Source: Chryseobacterium culicis
GTDB lineage: Bacteria; Bacteroidota; Bacteroidia; Flavobacteriales; Weeksellaceae
DNA: 64,000 nt
Reading direction: 5' to 3'
NCBI RefSeq assembly: GCF_900108365.1
Contig: NZ_FNWQ01000006.1
Span: forward strand, 124,001 to 188,000
In this document: positions 48,149 through 57,242 of the stretch, piece by piece
How the letters are laid out: each line of letters begins with the position of its first letter
Position numbering within the stretch: position 1 is the first letter of the stretch
The notes under the pieces: generated by a model
Told to the model about the DNA's origin: nothing
Seen by the model: only the letters and a program-made list of their open reading frames with translations
Database searches by the model: none
Made by a program: the position numbers and the translations under genes

Positions 48149-50932
48149 TTAGTGAGCGCTTGTACTTGTTAATTCTTTAATAGAAGGAACAAAAGTGGTA
48201 AGATCAATACCTTCAACAGCTGCTTTGTACTCATCAATGCTAGGAATTCTTCCGATAATTGCAGAAAGAACAACAACCGGAGTAGAAGCAAGAAGAGATT
48301 CTCCTTTCTTACGCTCAGAATCTTCAACGACTCTTCCCTGGAAAAGACGGGTAGAAGTGGCTAAAACAGTATCTCCTTTAGCTGCTTTTTCTTGGTTACC
48401 CATACAAAGGTTACATCCTGGACGCTCAAGGTACATTACGTTTTTGTATTCAACACGTGCTTCTCCTTTTGGAGCATTGTCATCAAATTCAAAAGCTGAA
48501 TATTTTTCCAGCAATTCCCAGTCACCCTCAGCCTTTAGCTCATCAATAATGTTATAAGTAGGAGCTGCTACCACAAGCGGAGCACTAAATTCCACTTTAC
48601 CTTGCTGCTTTTCAATATTTCTAAGCATTTGAGATACAATCTTAAGGTCTCCTTTGTGTACCATACAAGATCCTACAAACCCAAGGTCTACTTTTTTCTC
48701 ACCTCCATAATAAGAAAGATCTCTGATGGTATCGTGGGTATATCTCTTAGAGACATCGTCATTGTTTACATCCGGGTCAGCAATCATAGGTTCTACAATC
48801 ACATCAAGATCTACAACTACTTCAGCATAATATTTAGCATTGGCATCCGGAGTCAGTGCAGGTTTTTCTCCCGATCTTATTTCTTCAATTCTCTTGTTTG
48901 CCTTGTCAATCAATCCCTGAAGAACTTTATTGTGATTATCCATACCTTTATCGATCATGATCTGGATTCTGCCTTTTGCAATTTCCAGTGATTCGATCAA
49001 AGTATTATCTTCAGAAATGTTGATAGAAGCTTTTGCCTTCATCTCAGCAGTCCAGTCTGTAAATGTGAATGCCTGGTCAGCAGGAAGTGTTCCGATGTGA
49101 ACCTCAATGATTCTACCCTGGAATACGTTTTCTCCTCCGAACTGCTTCAGCATCTGAGCCTGCGTAGCATGAACCACATCACGGAAATCCATGTGTTCTT
49201 TCATGTTTCCTTTGAAAGTTACTTTCACAGATTCAGGAATTGGCATAGACGCTTCACCAGTAGCTAATGCAAGAGCAACAGTTCCTGAGTCAGCTCCGAA
49301 AGCTACTCCTTTAGACATTCTCGTGTGAGAGTCACCTCCAATGATGATCGCCCACTCGTCTACAGTAATATCGTTAAGAACTTTGTGGATAACGTCAGTC
49401 ATCGCGTGGTATTCACCTTTCGGGTCACGGGCTGTAATCAGACCGAACTCGTTCATGAACTTCATCAGTTTCGGAATATTTGCCTGAGCTTTTTTATCCC
49501 AAACTGAAGCGGTATGACATCCTGACTGGTAAGCACCGTCTACAGTAGGGGAGATTACAGTTGCTGCCATAGATTCAAGCTCCTGGGCAGTCATAAGTCC
49601 TGTGGTATCCTGTGAACCTACAATGTTCACTTTTACACGAACGTCAGATCCCGCGTGTAAAATTTTTCCCGGAGTAGTTCCAACAGCATTTCTGTTGAAT
49701 ATTTTTTCTACAGCGGTAAGGCCCTGTCCTTCGTGAGAAATTTCTTTCGATGGAGCAAAAACAACAGGAGCTTCAACCCCTAAAAGCTGAGCTGCAAATG
49801 TCTGTAGTTTTTTACCAAATACGATAGCATAAGATCCGCCCGCTTTGATGAATTCCATATTTTGTGGAGTGAAAGACTTGGTAAGGTCGATCAGTTCTTG
49901 ATCTCCGTTATATAATTTCTTTTCTTTTGTATTGATCGTTAAAACAGTTCCTGTAGCCACTGAATACGCTTCTTCAAGAACGATGTCTCCATTTTCGTTA
50001 CGAACGGGGTTTCCGTTTTCGTCTACTTTCTTCACCCAGTTTTTAAGATCGATACCGATACCTCCGGTTACATCTACTGTGGTAAGGAAAATAGGAGAAA
50101 TACCGTTGGTACCTCCCACAATCGGAGCAATATTTACGAATGGTACATATGGGCTGGCTTGTTTTCCCGTCCAAAGGGCAACATTGTTTACTCCGGACAT
50201 TCTTGATGAACCTACCCCCATGGTTCCTTTTTCAGCAATAAGCATTACGCTGGCATCCGGATGCTTGGCCTGTAACGCTTTGATCTCTTCCTGAGCTTCA
50301 GGAGTGATCATGCATTTACCGTGAAGCTCACGGTCTGATCTTGAGTGGGCCTGGTTACCTGGAGAAAGTAAATCTGTAGAGATATCTCCTTCACCAGCAA
50401 TATAGGTAACCACTTTTATTTCTTCAGCTACTTCCGGAAGTTTTGTGAAAAATTCAGCTTTTGCATAGCTTTCCAGAATTTCTTTTGCGATTGCATTTCC
50501 GCTTTCGAAAGCTTCTTTAAGACGGTTCGTGTCAGCTTCGTAAAGGAATACCTGTGTTTTAAGAACATTTGCCGCTTCATGAGCAATAGCAGGATCACTA
50601 CCTAAAGCAAGATCAAGCAGTACTTCAATTGAAGGGCCTCCTTTCATATGAGATAACAATTCGAAGGCAAATGCCGGGGAAATTTCTTCTACTACGGATT
50701 CACCTAGAATAATTTCTTTTAAAAATTTTGCTTTTACTCCCGCCGCACTTGTTGTTCCGGGTAGTGTGTTGTAAATGAAAAACTTAAGAGAGTCTTGTCG
50801 GTCAGCATTATCTGAATCTTTAATCTGAGCAATAATCTCACTTAGTAATTCAGCCCCGTCAATAGGCTTTGGATGAAGCCCCTGGGTTTTTCTTTCTTCA
50901 ATCTCTTTGATGTAATCCTTATAAATATTCAT
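48149..50932 (-). CDS. acnB: Bifunctional aconitate hydratase 2 / 2-methylisocitrate dehydratase
   Basis: A 927-residue AcnB: an N-terminal HEAT-like helical domain (about 1-160, ELLSHMKGGPSIEVLLDLAL), then the swivel domain, then the catalytic domains, an order opposite to AcnA. Iron-sulfur ligands appear in GSCMVHKGDL and RPGCNLCMGNQ, and IIGGDSHTRMSKGVAFGADSG is the active-site motif. It interconverts citrate and isocitrate and often also 2-methylisocitrate. A bit longer than the E. coli protein. A minus-strand promoter element lies about 175 bp upstream. Confidence 0.97.
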   Translation of the reverse strand: MNIYKDYIKEIEERKTQGLHPKPIDGAELLSEIIAQIKDSDNADRQDSLKFFIYNTLPGTTSAAGVKAKFLKEIILGESVVEEISPAFAFELLSHMKGGPSIEVLLDLALGSDPAIAHEAANVLKTQVFLYEADTNRLKEAFESGNAIAKEILESYAKAEFFTKLPEVAEEIKVVTYIAGEGDISTDLLSPGNQAHSRSDRELHGKCMITPEAQEEIKALQAKHPDASVMLIAEKGTMGVGSSRMSGVNNVALWTGKQASPYVPFVNIAPIVGGTNGISPIFLTTVDVTGGIGIDLKNWVKKVDENGNPVRNENGDIVLEEAYSVATGTVLTINTKEKKLYNGDQELIDLTKSFTPQNMEFIKAGGSYAIVFGKKLQTFAAQLLGVEAPVVFAPSKEISHEGQGLTAVEKIFNRNAVGTTPGKILHAGSDVRVKVNIVGSQDTTGLMTAQELESMAATVISPTVDGAYQSGCHTASVWDKKAQANIPKLMKFMNEFGLITARDPKGEYHAMTDVIHKVLNDITVDEWAIIIGGDSHTRMSKGVAFGADSGTVALALATGEASMPIPESVKVTFKGNMKEHMDFRDVVHATQAQMLKQFGGENVFQGRIIEVHIGTLPADQAFTFTDWTAEMKAKASINISEDNTLIESLEIAKGRIQIMIDKGMDNHNKVLQGLIDKANKRIEEIRSGEKPALTPDANAKYYAEVVVDLDVIVEPMIADPDVNNDDVSKRYTHDTIRDLSYYGGEKKVDLGFVGSCMVHKGDLKIVSQMLRNIEKQQGKVEFSAPLVVAAPTYNIIDELKAEGDWELLEKYSAFEFDDNAPKGEARVEYKNVMYLERPGCNLCMGNQEKAAKGDTVLATSTRLFQGRVVEDSERKKGESLLASTPVVVLSAIIGRIPSIDEYKAAVEGIDLTTFVPSIKELTSTSAH

Positions 50933-51108
50933 AATAGAAGGTCTTTCAACAATAAGGGCAGGTCTGCTTCGGCTTTAGCGGTCTGTATAAAACAGTTAAT
51001 GACATTTTGAGTTTTCGCATTTTGACGCAACATTAACCGAATAAAGTCAGCATAATCTACACTTTTTTAAAAGTTTTTTTAAAATTATCTAATCATTCAA
51101 AATGTTCC

Positions 51109-51116
51109 CAAAATTA
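51109..51116 (-). promoter_or_regulatory. Possible minus-strand -7 element TAATTTTG for acnB
   Basis: Exact TAnnTTTG match on the minus strand, giving acnB a leader of about 170 nt. No recognised structure in that leader. Confidence 0.4.
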
Positions 51117-51195
51117 CGAAATTTTACTATTTTGTAAGAATTAATTTATTTAGATTCTTTATAAATATGTATTTTATAATATCTATTTTTGGTCG

Positions 51196-51203
51196 TACTT
51201 TTG
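51196..51203 (+). promoter_or_regulatory. -7 element TACTTTTG before the WG-repeat gene
   Basis: Exact TAnnTTTG match. Transcription would start near 51209, beside the first ATG (51211), favouring the second ATG at 51220. Confidence 0.5.
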
Positions 51204-51219
51204 CAGGCATATGGTGAAT

Positions 51220-51990
51220 ATGAAAAATATACTGACTGTTTTATGCATTTTTACTTCGCTTTTCGCTTTTTCGCAGACAAAATCTGTGAAGAAAGTGACG
51301 GTGAAGAAAGTTGTGAAAAGCCCTACTAAAAAAGGAATTTCGGCTAATACATCTAATCCTGACCTGGTGGTAATCAATAAGGATATTCCGGTTTTGATTC
51401 CCAAAAAGAAAGGAGATGAGTTCGGCTATGTGAACCAGAACGGGAAATTTATTATTCAGCCGGAATACCATATTGCGGTATTTTTTTATGAAGACTGCAA
51501 CCTTTTGAATTCTCCCAATGAAAAAATCCGAAAATTCGGTACAAAAGACTATGCTACGGTAGAAAAGAATATGATTTCTTACCGTATAGACCGTACCGGG
51601 AAGAGAGTGTATCAGTTCAAAGAATCAGATGTTGGAAAATGTAAATTTGAAGAATACAAACAGCAGTTATTTCAGGCGTATATCCTGAATGGTTTTTATG
51701 GCATCATAGAAAAGTCAAAATTTGTAAACGCTGCAGATTACAGACAGTTTCAGATCTATCCCCAATATCAGTATCTTTTTATTCTGGAAGGAGATGATGT
51801 GGCCAATCCCATGATTGTTGCTTCCAATAATGATAAATTCGGTATCATTGATGTTAACAATAAAATCATTGTGCCGTTCGAATATGCCAATATTAAAAGA
51901 AATTTCAGCTGGAAGCTGGGCAAAATGTTTGAAGTGACAAAAGACGGCTCGAATTACTACTACATTGATGCGAACAACAAAACCTACTAG
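51220..51990 (+). CDS. Secreted WG-repeat-like protein
   Basis: A 256-residue exported protein: signal peptide MKNILTVLCIFTSLFAFSQ, a Lys/Val-rich linker (KKVTVKKVVKSPTKK), then two WG-like repeats, GYVNQNGKFIIQPEYH near residue 75 and FGIIDVNNKIIVPFEYANI near 220. WG repeats form small beta units of unknown function that are common in Bacteroidota envelope proteins. An ATG three codons earlier is in frame, but the signal peptide and promoter element favour this one. No partner genes are evident. Confidence 0.75.
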   Translation: MKNILTVLCIFTSLFAFSQTKSVKKVTVKKVVKSPTKKGISANTSNPDLVVINKDIPVLIPKKKGDEFGYVNQNGKFIIQPEYHIAVFFYEDCNLLNSPNEKIRKFGTKDYATVEKNMISYRIDRTGKRVYQFKESDVGKCKFEEYKQQLFQAYILNGFYGIIEKSKFVNAADYRQFQIYPQYQYLFILEGDDVANPMIVASNNDKFGIIDVNNKIIVPFEYANIKRNFSWKLGKMFEVTKDGSNYYYIDANNKTY

Positions 51991-52125
51991 AAATTATAAG
52001 TAATGAACTTACGCTGGTAATTTCTTTTTTTGTCTGAGTTTTCGGGTTTCGCATGCCAAATATCCCAATCTCATAGCAAACATATTCTGCATCCCGCAGC
52101 CCCAATTCAATTCATATATTTTTTG

Positions 52126-52133
52126 TAATTTTG
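52126..52133 (+). promoter_or_regulatory. -7 element TAATTTTG before the second TPP riboswitch
   Basis: Exact TAnnTTTG match; transcription would begin near 52139, directly before the aptamer. Confidence 0.5.
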
Positions 52134-52143
52134 CGGCTGAAAT

Positions 52144-52211
52144 AAAGGGGTGCTTTAACAGGCTGAGATTATACCCAATGAACCTGGAACAGGTAATGCT
52201 GTTTAGGGAAC
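52144..52211 (+). ncRNA. TPP riboswitch upstream of a TonB-dependent receptor gene
   Basis: The conserved blocks are in order: GGGGTGC (52147), GGCTGAGAT (52161), ACCCAATGAACCTG (about 52173), ACAGGTAATGCTG and TTTAGGGAA (ending 52210). The element is in sense orientation, 114 bp before the receptor ATG. The 5' strand AAAGGGG (52144-52150) is complementary to CCCCTTT (52290-52296) close to the start codon. Confidence 0.92.
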
Positions 52212-52222
52212 CATTTAAATAG

Positions 52223-52296
52223 TTGACAGATGATTAGTGTTAAATGATCATCAGGCATCAGTGATCATTTGTCAATTACCTCATAATCGCCCCTTT
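52223..52296 (+). promoter_or_regulatory. Competing hairpins between TPP aptamer and receptor start
   Basis: Two mutually exclusive stems share one arm: TTGACAGATGAT (52223-52234) with ATCATTTGTCAA (52264-52275), one G-T pair; and AAATGATCA (52242-52250) with TGATCATTT (52262-52270), perfect. A CCCCTTT segment (52290-52296) that can pair with the aptamer 5' strand follows. Together they look like an expression platform. Confidence 0.5.
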
Positions 52297-52324
52297 TATT
52301 CAGTAAATGTCAAATATTTATAGA

Positions 52325-54442
52325 ATGAAAGGATTATTTTTTTTAGGACTTAGCATAGGTGCGGCAGCTTTTATGCAGGCTCAGAATACGGATTCTCTGA
52401 AGATCAGAGAGATAGAAGCCGTCAACTTTACCAAAAGACTTCCGGTAGCTAAGGAAATCATCAATGTGCAGAAAGATTTGGACGGGAAAAATCTGGGCCA
52501 GGATCTTCCTATTCTTTTAAAAAATCAAACCTCTGTTATCTCCACCTCAGATGCGGGAAACGGGGTAGGATATACTGGTTTTAGAATTCGTGGAGTTTCC
52601 GGTTCTGCCATTAATGTGATGATGAACGGTGTTCCATACAATGATTCCGAAAGCCAAGGTACTTTTTTTGTCAATGTTCCGGATCTAACAAGTTCTGCTT
52701 CACAGATTGTGATTCAGAGGGGGGTGGGAACTTCCAACAATGGAGTTTCTGCTTTCGGGGCAAGCATCAATGTGCTTTCAAAAGACCCGGAAGAAAAGTT
52801 TTATTTTAAAACAGATGACAGCTATGGATCATTTAATACGTATAAATATTCAGCCGAAATAGGTTCCGGTAAGTTTTGGAAAAACCGTCTTTCTGTAATG
52901 GGTAGATATACGAATATTCATTCTGACGGATATATCGACAGGGCTTCCTCCAATTTACATTCTTATAATTTCACCGCTTTATTTGAAGAAGGAAATACGA
53001 AAATACGTCTGATGGCTTTCGGAGGAAAAGAAAAAACCTATCAGGCATGGAATGGGATTGACCGTAAAACCTGGGAAACTGATCCAAAATTTAATATTTC
53101 CGGAGCAATATACGATGCTAACTGGGAGAAAATCATAAGCTTCTATGACAATGAAACGGATAATTACAGACAAAACCATTATCAGTTACTGTGGGAGCAG
53201 AAATTCAGTGACCGCTGGAATCTGGAAACTACAGTTCATTATACAAAAGGAAGAGGGTATTACGAAAATTATAAGCAGGGAGATCCCTTTTCAAGATATA
53301 ATCTGCCGGATATAACAGAAGGCGGACAGATTATAAAATCTTCAGACTTCATCAGGAAAAAATGGCTGAATAACGATTTCTATGGAGTAGTTTCTACATT
53401 GTACGGAAAGTTTGAAAACCTGGATCTGAATTTTGGGGCTGTAGCCAATCAGTATTACGGAAGACATTACGGAAATGTGACCGGGGTATTTTTTCCTCAG
53501 ATTGATGAAAGTGAGTATTACAGAAACCGCTCAGTGAAGAATGAAGTATCCGGTTTTGCAAAAGCTTTACTAAGAGTGGATAATTTTGAATTTTTTGGAG
53601 ATTTGCAGCTTAGAAAAATCAATTACAATACCAAAATCCTAATGGCAGGTGATGGTGAAGGAGCAGATTTAAGCAAAAACTGGCTGTTCTTTAATCCCAA
53701 AGCCGGTGTGAATTACAGAATTGAAGGCGGGAAAGTATTCTTATCATATGCACATGCGCACCGTGAGCCGAACAGAGATGATCTGATGGCCAATAATGAG
53801 GTGAAAGCTGAAAAACTTCATGACTTTGAAGCTGGCTTTGAAAAACAATTCGGGATCGTATCATTTACTGCCAATATGTACTATATGTATTACGTGAATC
53901 AGCTGGTCTTGAACGGAGAACTTAATAATGTGGGAGCGTTTATCAGAACCAACTCAGGAAAAAGCTACAGAAGAGGTGTGGAAGTTGGCGCTTTGGCAAA
54001 AATATCCAGACAGTGGGAGATTTCAGGGAATGTAACCTTAAGCCAGAACAGAAATCAGGACTTCAATATCCAAAACGGGGATGTTCCTCAGAGCCTTGGA
54101 AATACCCAGATTTCATTTTCTCCGAACGTTATTTCTAATGTAAGCGTGAAGTTCAGCCCTACCAGGAATTTCCAGTTTGTACTAATGAATCAGTATGTCG
54201 GAAAGCAATACCTGGACAATACGGAAGATGCCAATCTGCAGCTTAAGGACTATTTCCTGACGGATTTTAATGCTCAGTACCAGTTTAAAATTGCCAATAA
54301 TGAAATTGCGTTAAAACTGCTGGTAAATAACCTTTTCAACAAAAAATATGTGAATAATGGTTCTGTTTATGAAGGGCAGCCGTATTATTTTTCGCAGGCC
54401 GGAACCAATTTAATGTTTGGAATCAGCTGGAAAATTCAGTAA
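52325..54442 (+). CDS. TonB-dependent receptor, probable thiamine-related uptake
   Basis: A 705-residue outer-membrane importer. Signal peptide MKGLFFLGLSIGAAAFMQAQ, plug domain with GYTGFRIRGVSGSAINVMMNGVPYNDSESQGTF and IVIQRGVGTSNNGVSAFGASINV, then a barrel ending in FGISWKIQ. A TPP riboswitch lies directly upstream in sense orientation, which by analogy with TPP-controlled Bacteroidota receptors points to thiamine, a thiamine phosphate or a pyrimidine/thiazole precursor as cargo. The in-frame ATG at 52307 would prepend MSNIYR before the signal peptide and is less likely. No inner-membrane PnuT-like transporter is adjacent. Confidence 0.9.
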   Translation: MKGLFFLGLSIGAAAFMQAQNTDSLKIREIEAVNFTKRLPVAKEIINVQKDLDGKNLGQDLPILLKNQTSVISTSDAGNGVGYTGFRIRGVSGSAINVMMNGVPYNDSESQGTFFVNVPDLTSSASQIVIQRGVGTSNNGVSAFGASINVLSKDPEEKFYFKTDDSYGSFNTYKYSAEIGSGKFWKNRLSVMGRYTNIHSDGYIDRASSNLHSYNFTALFEEGNTKIRLMAFGGKEKTYQAWNGIDRKTWETDPKFNISGAIYDANWEKIISFYDNETDNYRQNHYQLLWEQKFSDRWNLETTVHYTKGRGYYENYKQGDPFSRYNLPDITEGGQIIKSSDFIRKKWLNNDFYGVVSTLYGKFENLDLNFGAVANQYYGRHYGNVTGVFFPQIDESEYYRNRSVKNEVSGFAKALLRVDNFEFFGDLQLRKINYNTKILMAGDGEGADLSKNWLFFNPKAGVNYRIEGGKVFLSYAHAHREPNRDDLMANNEVKAEKLHDFEAGFEKQFGIVSFTANMYYMYYVNQLVLNGELNNVGAFIRTNSGKSYRRGVEVGALAKISRQWEISGNVTLSQNRNQDFNIQNGDVPQSLGNTQISFSPNVISNVSVKFSPTRNFQFVLMNQYVGKQYLDNTEDANLQLKDYFLTDFNAQYQFKIANNEIALKLLVNNLFNKKYVNNGSVYEGQPYYFSQAGTNLMFGISWKIQ

Positions 54443-54598
54443 CCCGCAAGGGGTAAAGCCGTCGAAAATAGTTCTTATGAAAGGTAATTTATAAATTGAC
54501 ATTACGCATTTTTAGCAGTTTTACCCTCTTCAAACAATTCATAAGCCTAAAAAAAGAAAGTTTAAATAACAGTATTCCTGTTTTATTACATAATAATC

Positions 54599-54623
54599 AA
54601 AGGCTGCTCCGGCAGTCTTTTTT
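54599..54623 (+). terminator. Terminator after the receptor gene
   Basis: AAAGGCTGC pairs with GCAGTCTTT (one G-T wobble) around TCCG, then a T run. It lies in the 234-bp gap that otherwise holds only the next promoter element. Confidence 0.75.
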
Positions 54624-54661
54624 ATATCCGTTAAATATTACAAAAAGTCACGAAAAAGTTA

Positions 54662-54669
54662 TAAATTTG
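54662..54669 (+). promoter_or_regulatory. -7 element TAAATTTG before the HU-CCDC81-like gene
   Basis: Exact TAnnTTTG match 7 bp before the ATG at 54677, implying a very short leader. Confidence 0.5.
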
Positions 54670-54676
54670 CTGCCAA

Positions 54677-55429
54677 ATGAATATTTCAGCATACATTTTA
54701 GAATATTTAAAACAATTTGGAACTGCCACAGTTCCAGGCTTTGGAGTGTTTTCACTGAAAAATTCTAAGGCTATTATCAATTCCGAAAACGGGAGTATCC
54801 TGCCTCCGGCAAGTCAGATCGAATTTACGATAGACTACGAGGTGCGGGCAGAAGATCTTACGGTTTTTATTGCGCAACAGAAACAGATGTCTCTGGAAGC
54901 TTCAAGAAGTGATCTGAAGATCCAGACTGATTTTTGGAAGAAAAAACTTCAGGCTGAGCAGGTTCTTGAAATTCAAAACCTTGGAACAGTCTTCATAGAA
55001 GACGGGCATACCCATTTCAAGGGGAAAAGAATAGAATCCGGACGTCCGGACTTTTACGGATTGGAAGAAATCAGACTTTCAGATATCAACAATGGAGAAA
55101 AGGTGAATGCTACAGTAAACCGCGAAAAGGATTTTAAATTCAAAAAAACAATTCTCTGGGTTTTCCTTTTGATTATTCCGGTTCTGGGAATTTTATATCT
55201 CACGTTTACCCAGCAGGAACTGCTTTTTGGTAAGAAGTCTTTCAGTAAAGTTTCTGTACAAACTTCTACCCACAGAATCGCAAAAGATACCGTTAAAATG
55301 ATGGTTCACACTCCTGAAACTGCAGTTTCGGATTCTTTGAAAAAAGATTCACTCGTAAAACCTGCCGGAAAAGCAACACAACCTGTCCCGGCTGCTCCAA
55401 ACAATACTAAGACTAAATGGCAAAAATAA
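54677..55429 (+). CDS. HU-CCDC81-like membrane protein
   Basis: A 250-residue protein. The first about 120 residues form two HU-like domains (NISAYILEYLKQFGTATVPGFGVFSLKN and VLEIQNLGTVFIEDG), as in the bacterial CCDC81-type proteins of Bacteroidota. One transmembrane helix follows (about 154-175, TILWVFLLIIPVLGILYLTF), then a disordered Ser/Thr/Pro/Lys-rich periplasmic tail. No SPOR domain is seen at the end, although relatives often have one. A tie to cell-wall or septum proteins is suspected in the family. It overlaps the thioesterase gene by 13 bp. Confidence 0.8.
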   Translation: MNISAYILEYLKQFGTATVPGFGVFSLKNSKAIINSENGSILPPASQIEFTIDYEVRAEDLTVFIAQQKQMSLEASRSDLKIQTDFWKKKLQAEQVLEIQNLGTVFIEDGHTHFKGKRIESGRPDFYGLEEIRLSDINNGEKVNATVNREKDFKFKKTILWVFLLIIPVLGILYLTFTQQELLFGKKSFSKVSVQTSTHRIAKDTVKMMVHTPETAVSDSLKKDSLVKPAGKATQPVPAAPNNTKTKWQK

Positions 55430-55959
55430 AAAAAGCGTCAGAATCTCTGACTATTATGACCAATATCGTTCTTCCGAACGAAACCAACTCATTAAGAAAC
55501 CTTTTCGGTGGTGAACTTTTAGCAAAAATGGACCGTTGCGCGTCTATTTCAGCAGCTAGACACTGCGAAAGAAGAGTCGTAACCGCATCCGTAAACCACG
55601 TATCTTTCAATCACCCGATCCCGGAAGGCGGAGTAGTGGTACTGGAGTCCAAAGTTTCCAGAGCATTCTCTACTTCTATGGAAGTGTATGTAGATGTATG
55701 GTTGGATGATCCTATCAATCAGAAGAAAGTCCACACGAATGCAGGTATTTATACCTTCGTTGCTGTAGATGAGTTTAACCGTCCTATTCCTATTCCGGAA
55801 ATGATTCCTGAAACAGATGAAGAAAAAGAAAGATTTGCTGCAGCCTTCCGTAGAAAAGAATTGTCATTAATTCTTTCCGGAAGAATGAAGCCTTTGGAGT
55901 CTGTAGAGCTTAAAAAGCTTTTCCAGGAACCGCAGGAGTCTAAGAAAGAAAAGAAATAG
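55417..55959 (+). CDS. Acyl-CoA thioesterase (hotdog fold)
   Basis: A 180-residue enzyme of the YciA/BFIT-like hotdog group that hydrolyses acyl-CoA thioesters. The hallmark is NETNSLRNLFGGELLAKMDRCASISAARHC: the N-x-x-G loop and the helix Asp. Also RVVTASVNHVSFNHPIPEGG and a strand with AGIYTFVAVDE. Acyl-chain preference unknown. A charged C-terminal tail ends the protein. It is translationally coupled to the preceding gene by a 13-bp overlap. Confidence 0.88.
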   Translation: MAKIKKASESLTIMTNIVLPNETNSLRNLFGGELLAKMDRCASISAARHCERRVVTASVNHVSFNHPIPEGGVVVLESKVSRAFSTSMEVYVDVWLDDPINQKKVHTNAGIYTFVAVDEFNRPIPIPEMIPETDEEKERFAAAFRRKELSLILSGRMKPLESVELKKLFQEPQESKKEKK

Positions 55960-55980
55960 TATTTATACTTTAGTAATAAC

Positions 55981-56040
55981 AAATGCTTTTAAACTTTGCT
56001 GAGTGCTAACGCCTTTGCGAGCTTAAAAGCATTTATTTTT
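55981..56040 (+). terminator. Terminator after the thioesterase gene
   Basis: AAATGCTTTTAA (55981-55992) pairs exactly with TTAAAAGCATTT (56023-56034) around a 30-nt loop, followed by a T-rich run. Confidence 0.7.
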
Positions 56041-56102
56041 TCGGAAATTTGCGGTAGAATAAAATTATAATCATTTAGGACTGTGTTCCTATCTCTAAAA
56101 TT

Positions 56103-57041
56103 ATGAATACAATGAAGATACTTCTTTTAGATAAAAATCATCCTCTTATCACTGAACAGCTTTTGGCTCAGAATTTTATTTTGGAAGAGGATTTTATATC
56201 GTCTTATGATGAGGTTTGCAATAAAATTGAGAATTACGACGGAATTATTATCAGAAGCCGGATTCCGTTAGACAAAAACTTTCTGGAAAAAGGTAAAAAC
56301 CTGAAATTTATTGCAAGGGTAGGTGCAGGGATGGAAAATATTGACATTCCTGTTGCAGAAAAGCTGGGAATTCAGCTGATCAATTCTCCGGAAGGAAACA
56401 GAGATTCTGTGGCGGAGCATGTAGTCGGAATGCTGCTGGTGATCATGAACAGACTTTTTATTGCTTCTCAGGAAGTGAAAGACGGGATCTGGAAGCGTGA
56501 AGAAAACAGAGGAGATGAGCTCTTAGGAAAAACGGTAGGGCTTATCGGATATGGAAATATGGGAAAAGCTACTGCGAAAAGACTTTCAGGATTCGGCTGC
56601 AAGGTGATATTTCATGATATACTTCCGGATCTTTCAGATGAATATGCTACGCAGGTTTCCTTAGAAGAATTAAAACAATCAGCTGAAGTGCTGAGCCTGC
56701 ACATTCCTTTAACGTCAGAAACTCATTATCTTATTGATGAAACATTCATTGCAGAAATGAAAAACGATTTTTATTTCGTGAATACGGCAAGAGGGAAAAA
56801 TGTGAAAACTAAAAGTTTAGTGGAAGCCCTGCGGTCAGGAAAAGTGAAGGGTGCCTGCCTGGATGTATTGGAATATGAAAAATCCTCCTTCGAGAATATT
56901 GAATCCGAAAATGAAGATTTGAAATACCTTCTTGAATCTGAAAAAACGATTGTCACCCCCCATATTGCAGGATGGACCCATCAGAGTAAAGAAAAACTGG
57001 CTCAGTTTATTGTAGATAAAATTGCAGCATCTTATTGCTAA
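56103..57041 (+). CDS. D-2-hydroxyacid dehydrogenase family protein
   Basis: A 312-residue NAD-dependent oxidoreductase. The Rossmann motif GLIGYGNMGKATAKRL, the catalytic Arg in NTARGKNV, the Asp/Glu element LDVLEYEKSSF and catalytic His in PHIAGWT are present. The family covers phosphoglycerate dehydrogenase (SerA-like), glyoxylate/hydroxypyruvate reductase and D-lactate dehydrogenase; without an ACT domain the substrate is open. An ATG three codons later (56112) starts MKILLLDK and is equally plausible. Confidence 0.88.
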   Translation: MNTMKILLLDKNHPLITEQLLAQNFILEEDFISSYDEVCNKIENYDGIIIRSRIPLDKNFLEKGKNLKFIARVGAGMENIDIPVAEKLGIQLINSPEGNRDSVAEHVVGMLLVIMNRLFIASQEVKDGIWKREENRGDELLGKTVGLIGYGNMGKATAKRLSGFGCKVIFHDILPDLSDEYATQVSLEELKQSAEVLSLHIPLTSETHYLIDETFIAEMKNDFYFVNTARGKNVKTKSLVEALRSGKVKGACLDVLEYEKSSFENIESENEDLKYLLESEKTIVTPHIAGWTHQSKEKLAQFIVDKIAASYC

Positions 57042-57052
57042 GTTGTAAAGAA

Positions 57053-57109
57053 TAAGGGTAAAGCAGCCAATTGTAAAATGTACTTATTGGCTTCCTTGCC
57101 TTTTTCCGA
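57053..57109 (+). terminator. Probable terminator after the dehydrogenase gene
   Basis: GCCAAT (57066-57071) pairs with ATTGGC (57086-57091). Flanking AAGGGTAAAGC and TTCCTTGCCTT extend the stem imperfectly, then a T run. Confidence 0.55.
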
Positions 57110-57201
57110 TGGTATATTTTACTGAGCTGCACTATTCAAAATTTTGCTTTTCCTCCTATTTGTGTTAAATAATTCATAATATCCGGTTCTTATTTATTAT
57201 T

Positions 57202-57209
57202 TATTTTCG
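57202..57209 (+). promoter_or_regulatory. -7 element TATTTTCG before the serine hydrolase gene
   Basis: One-base variant of TAnnTTTG, identical to the one at 3884. It lies 33 bp before the ATG at 57243 and supports that start over TTG 57222. Confidence 0.4.
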
Positions 57210-57242
57210 AGTTTTATTAAATTGCCGCTCATTTTGAATCTC

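Noticed and set aside
48602..48991. Plus-strand frame opposite acnB
   Set aside because: Antisense to a highly conserved enzyme; no independent support.
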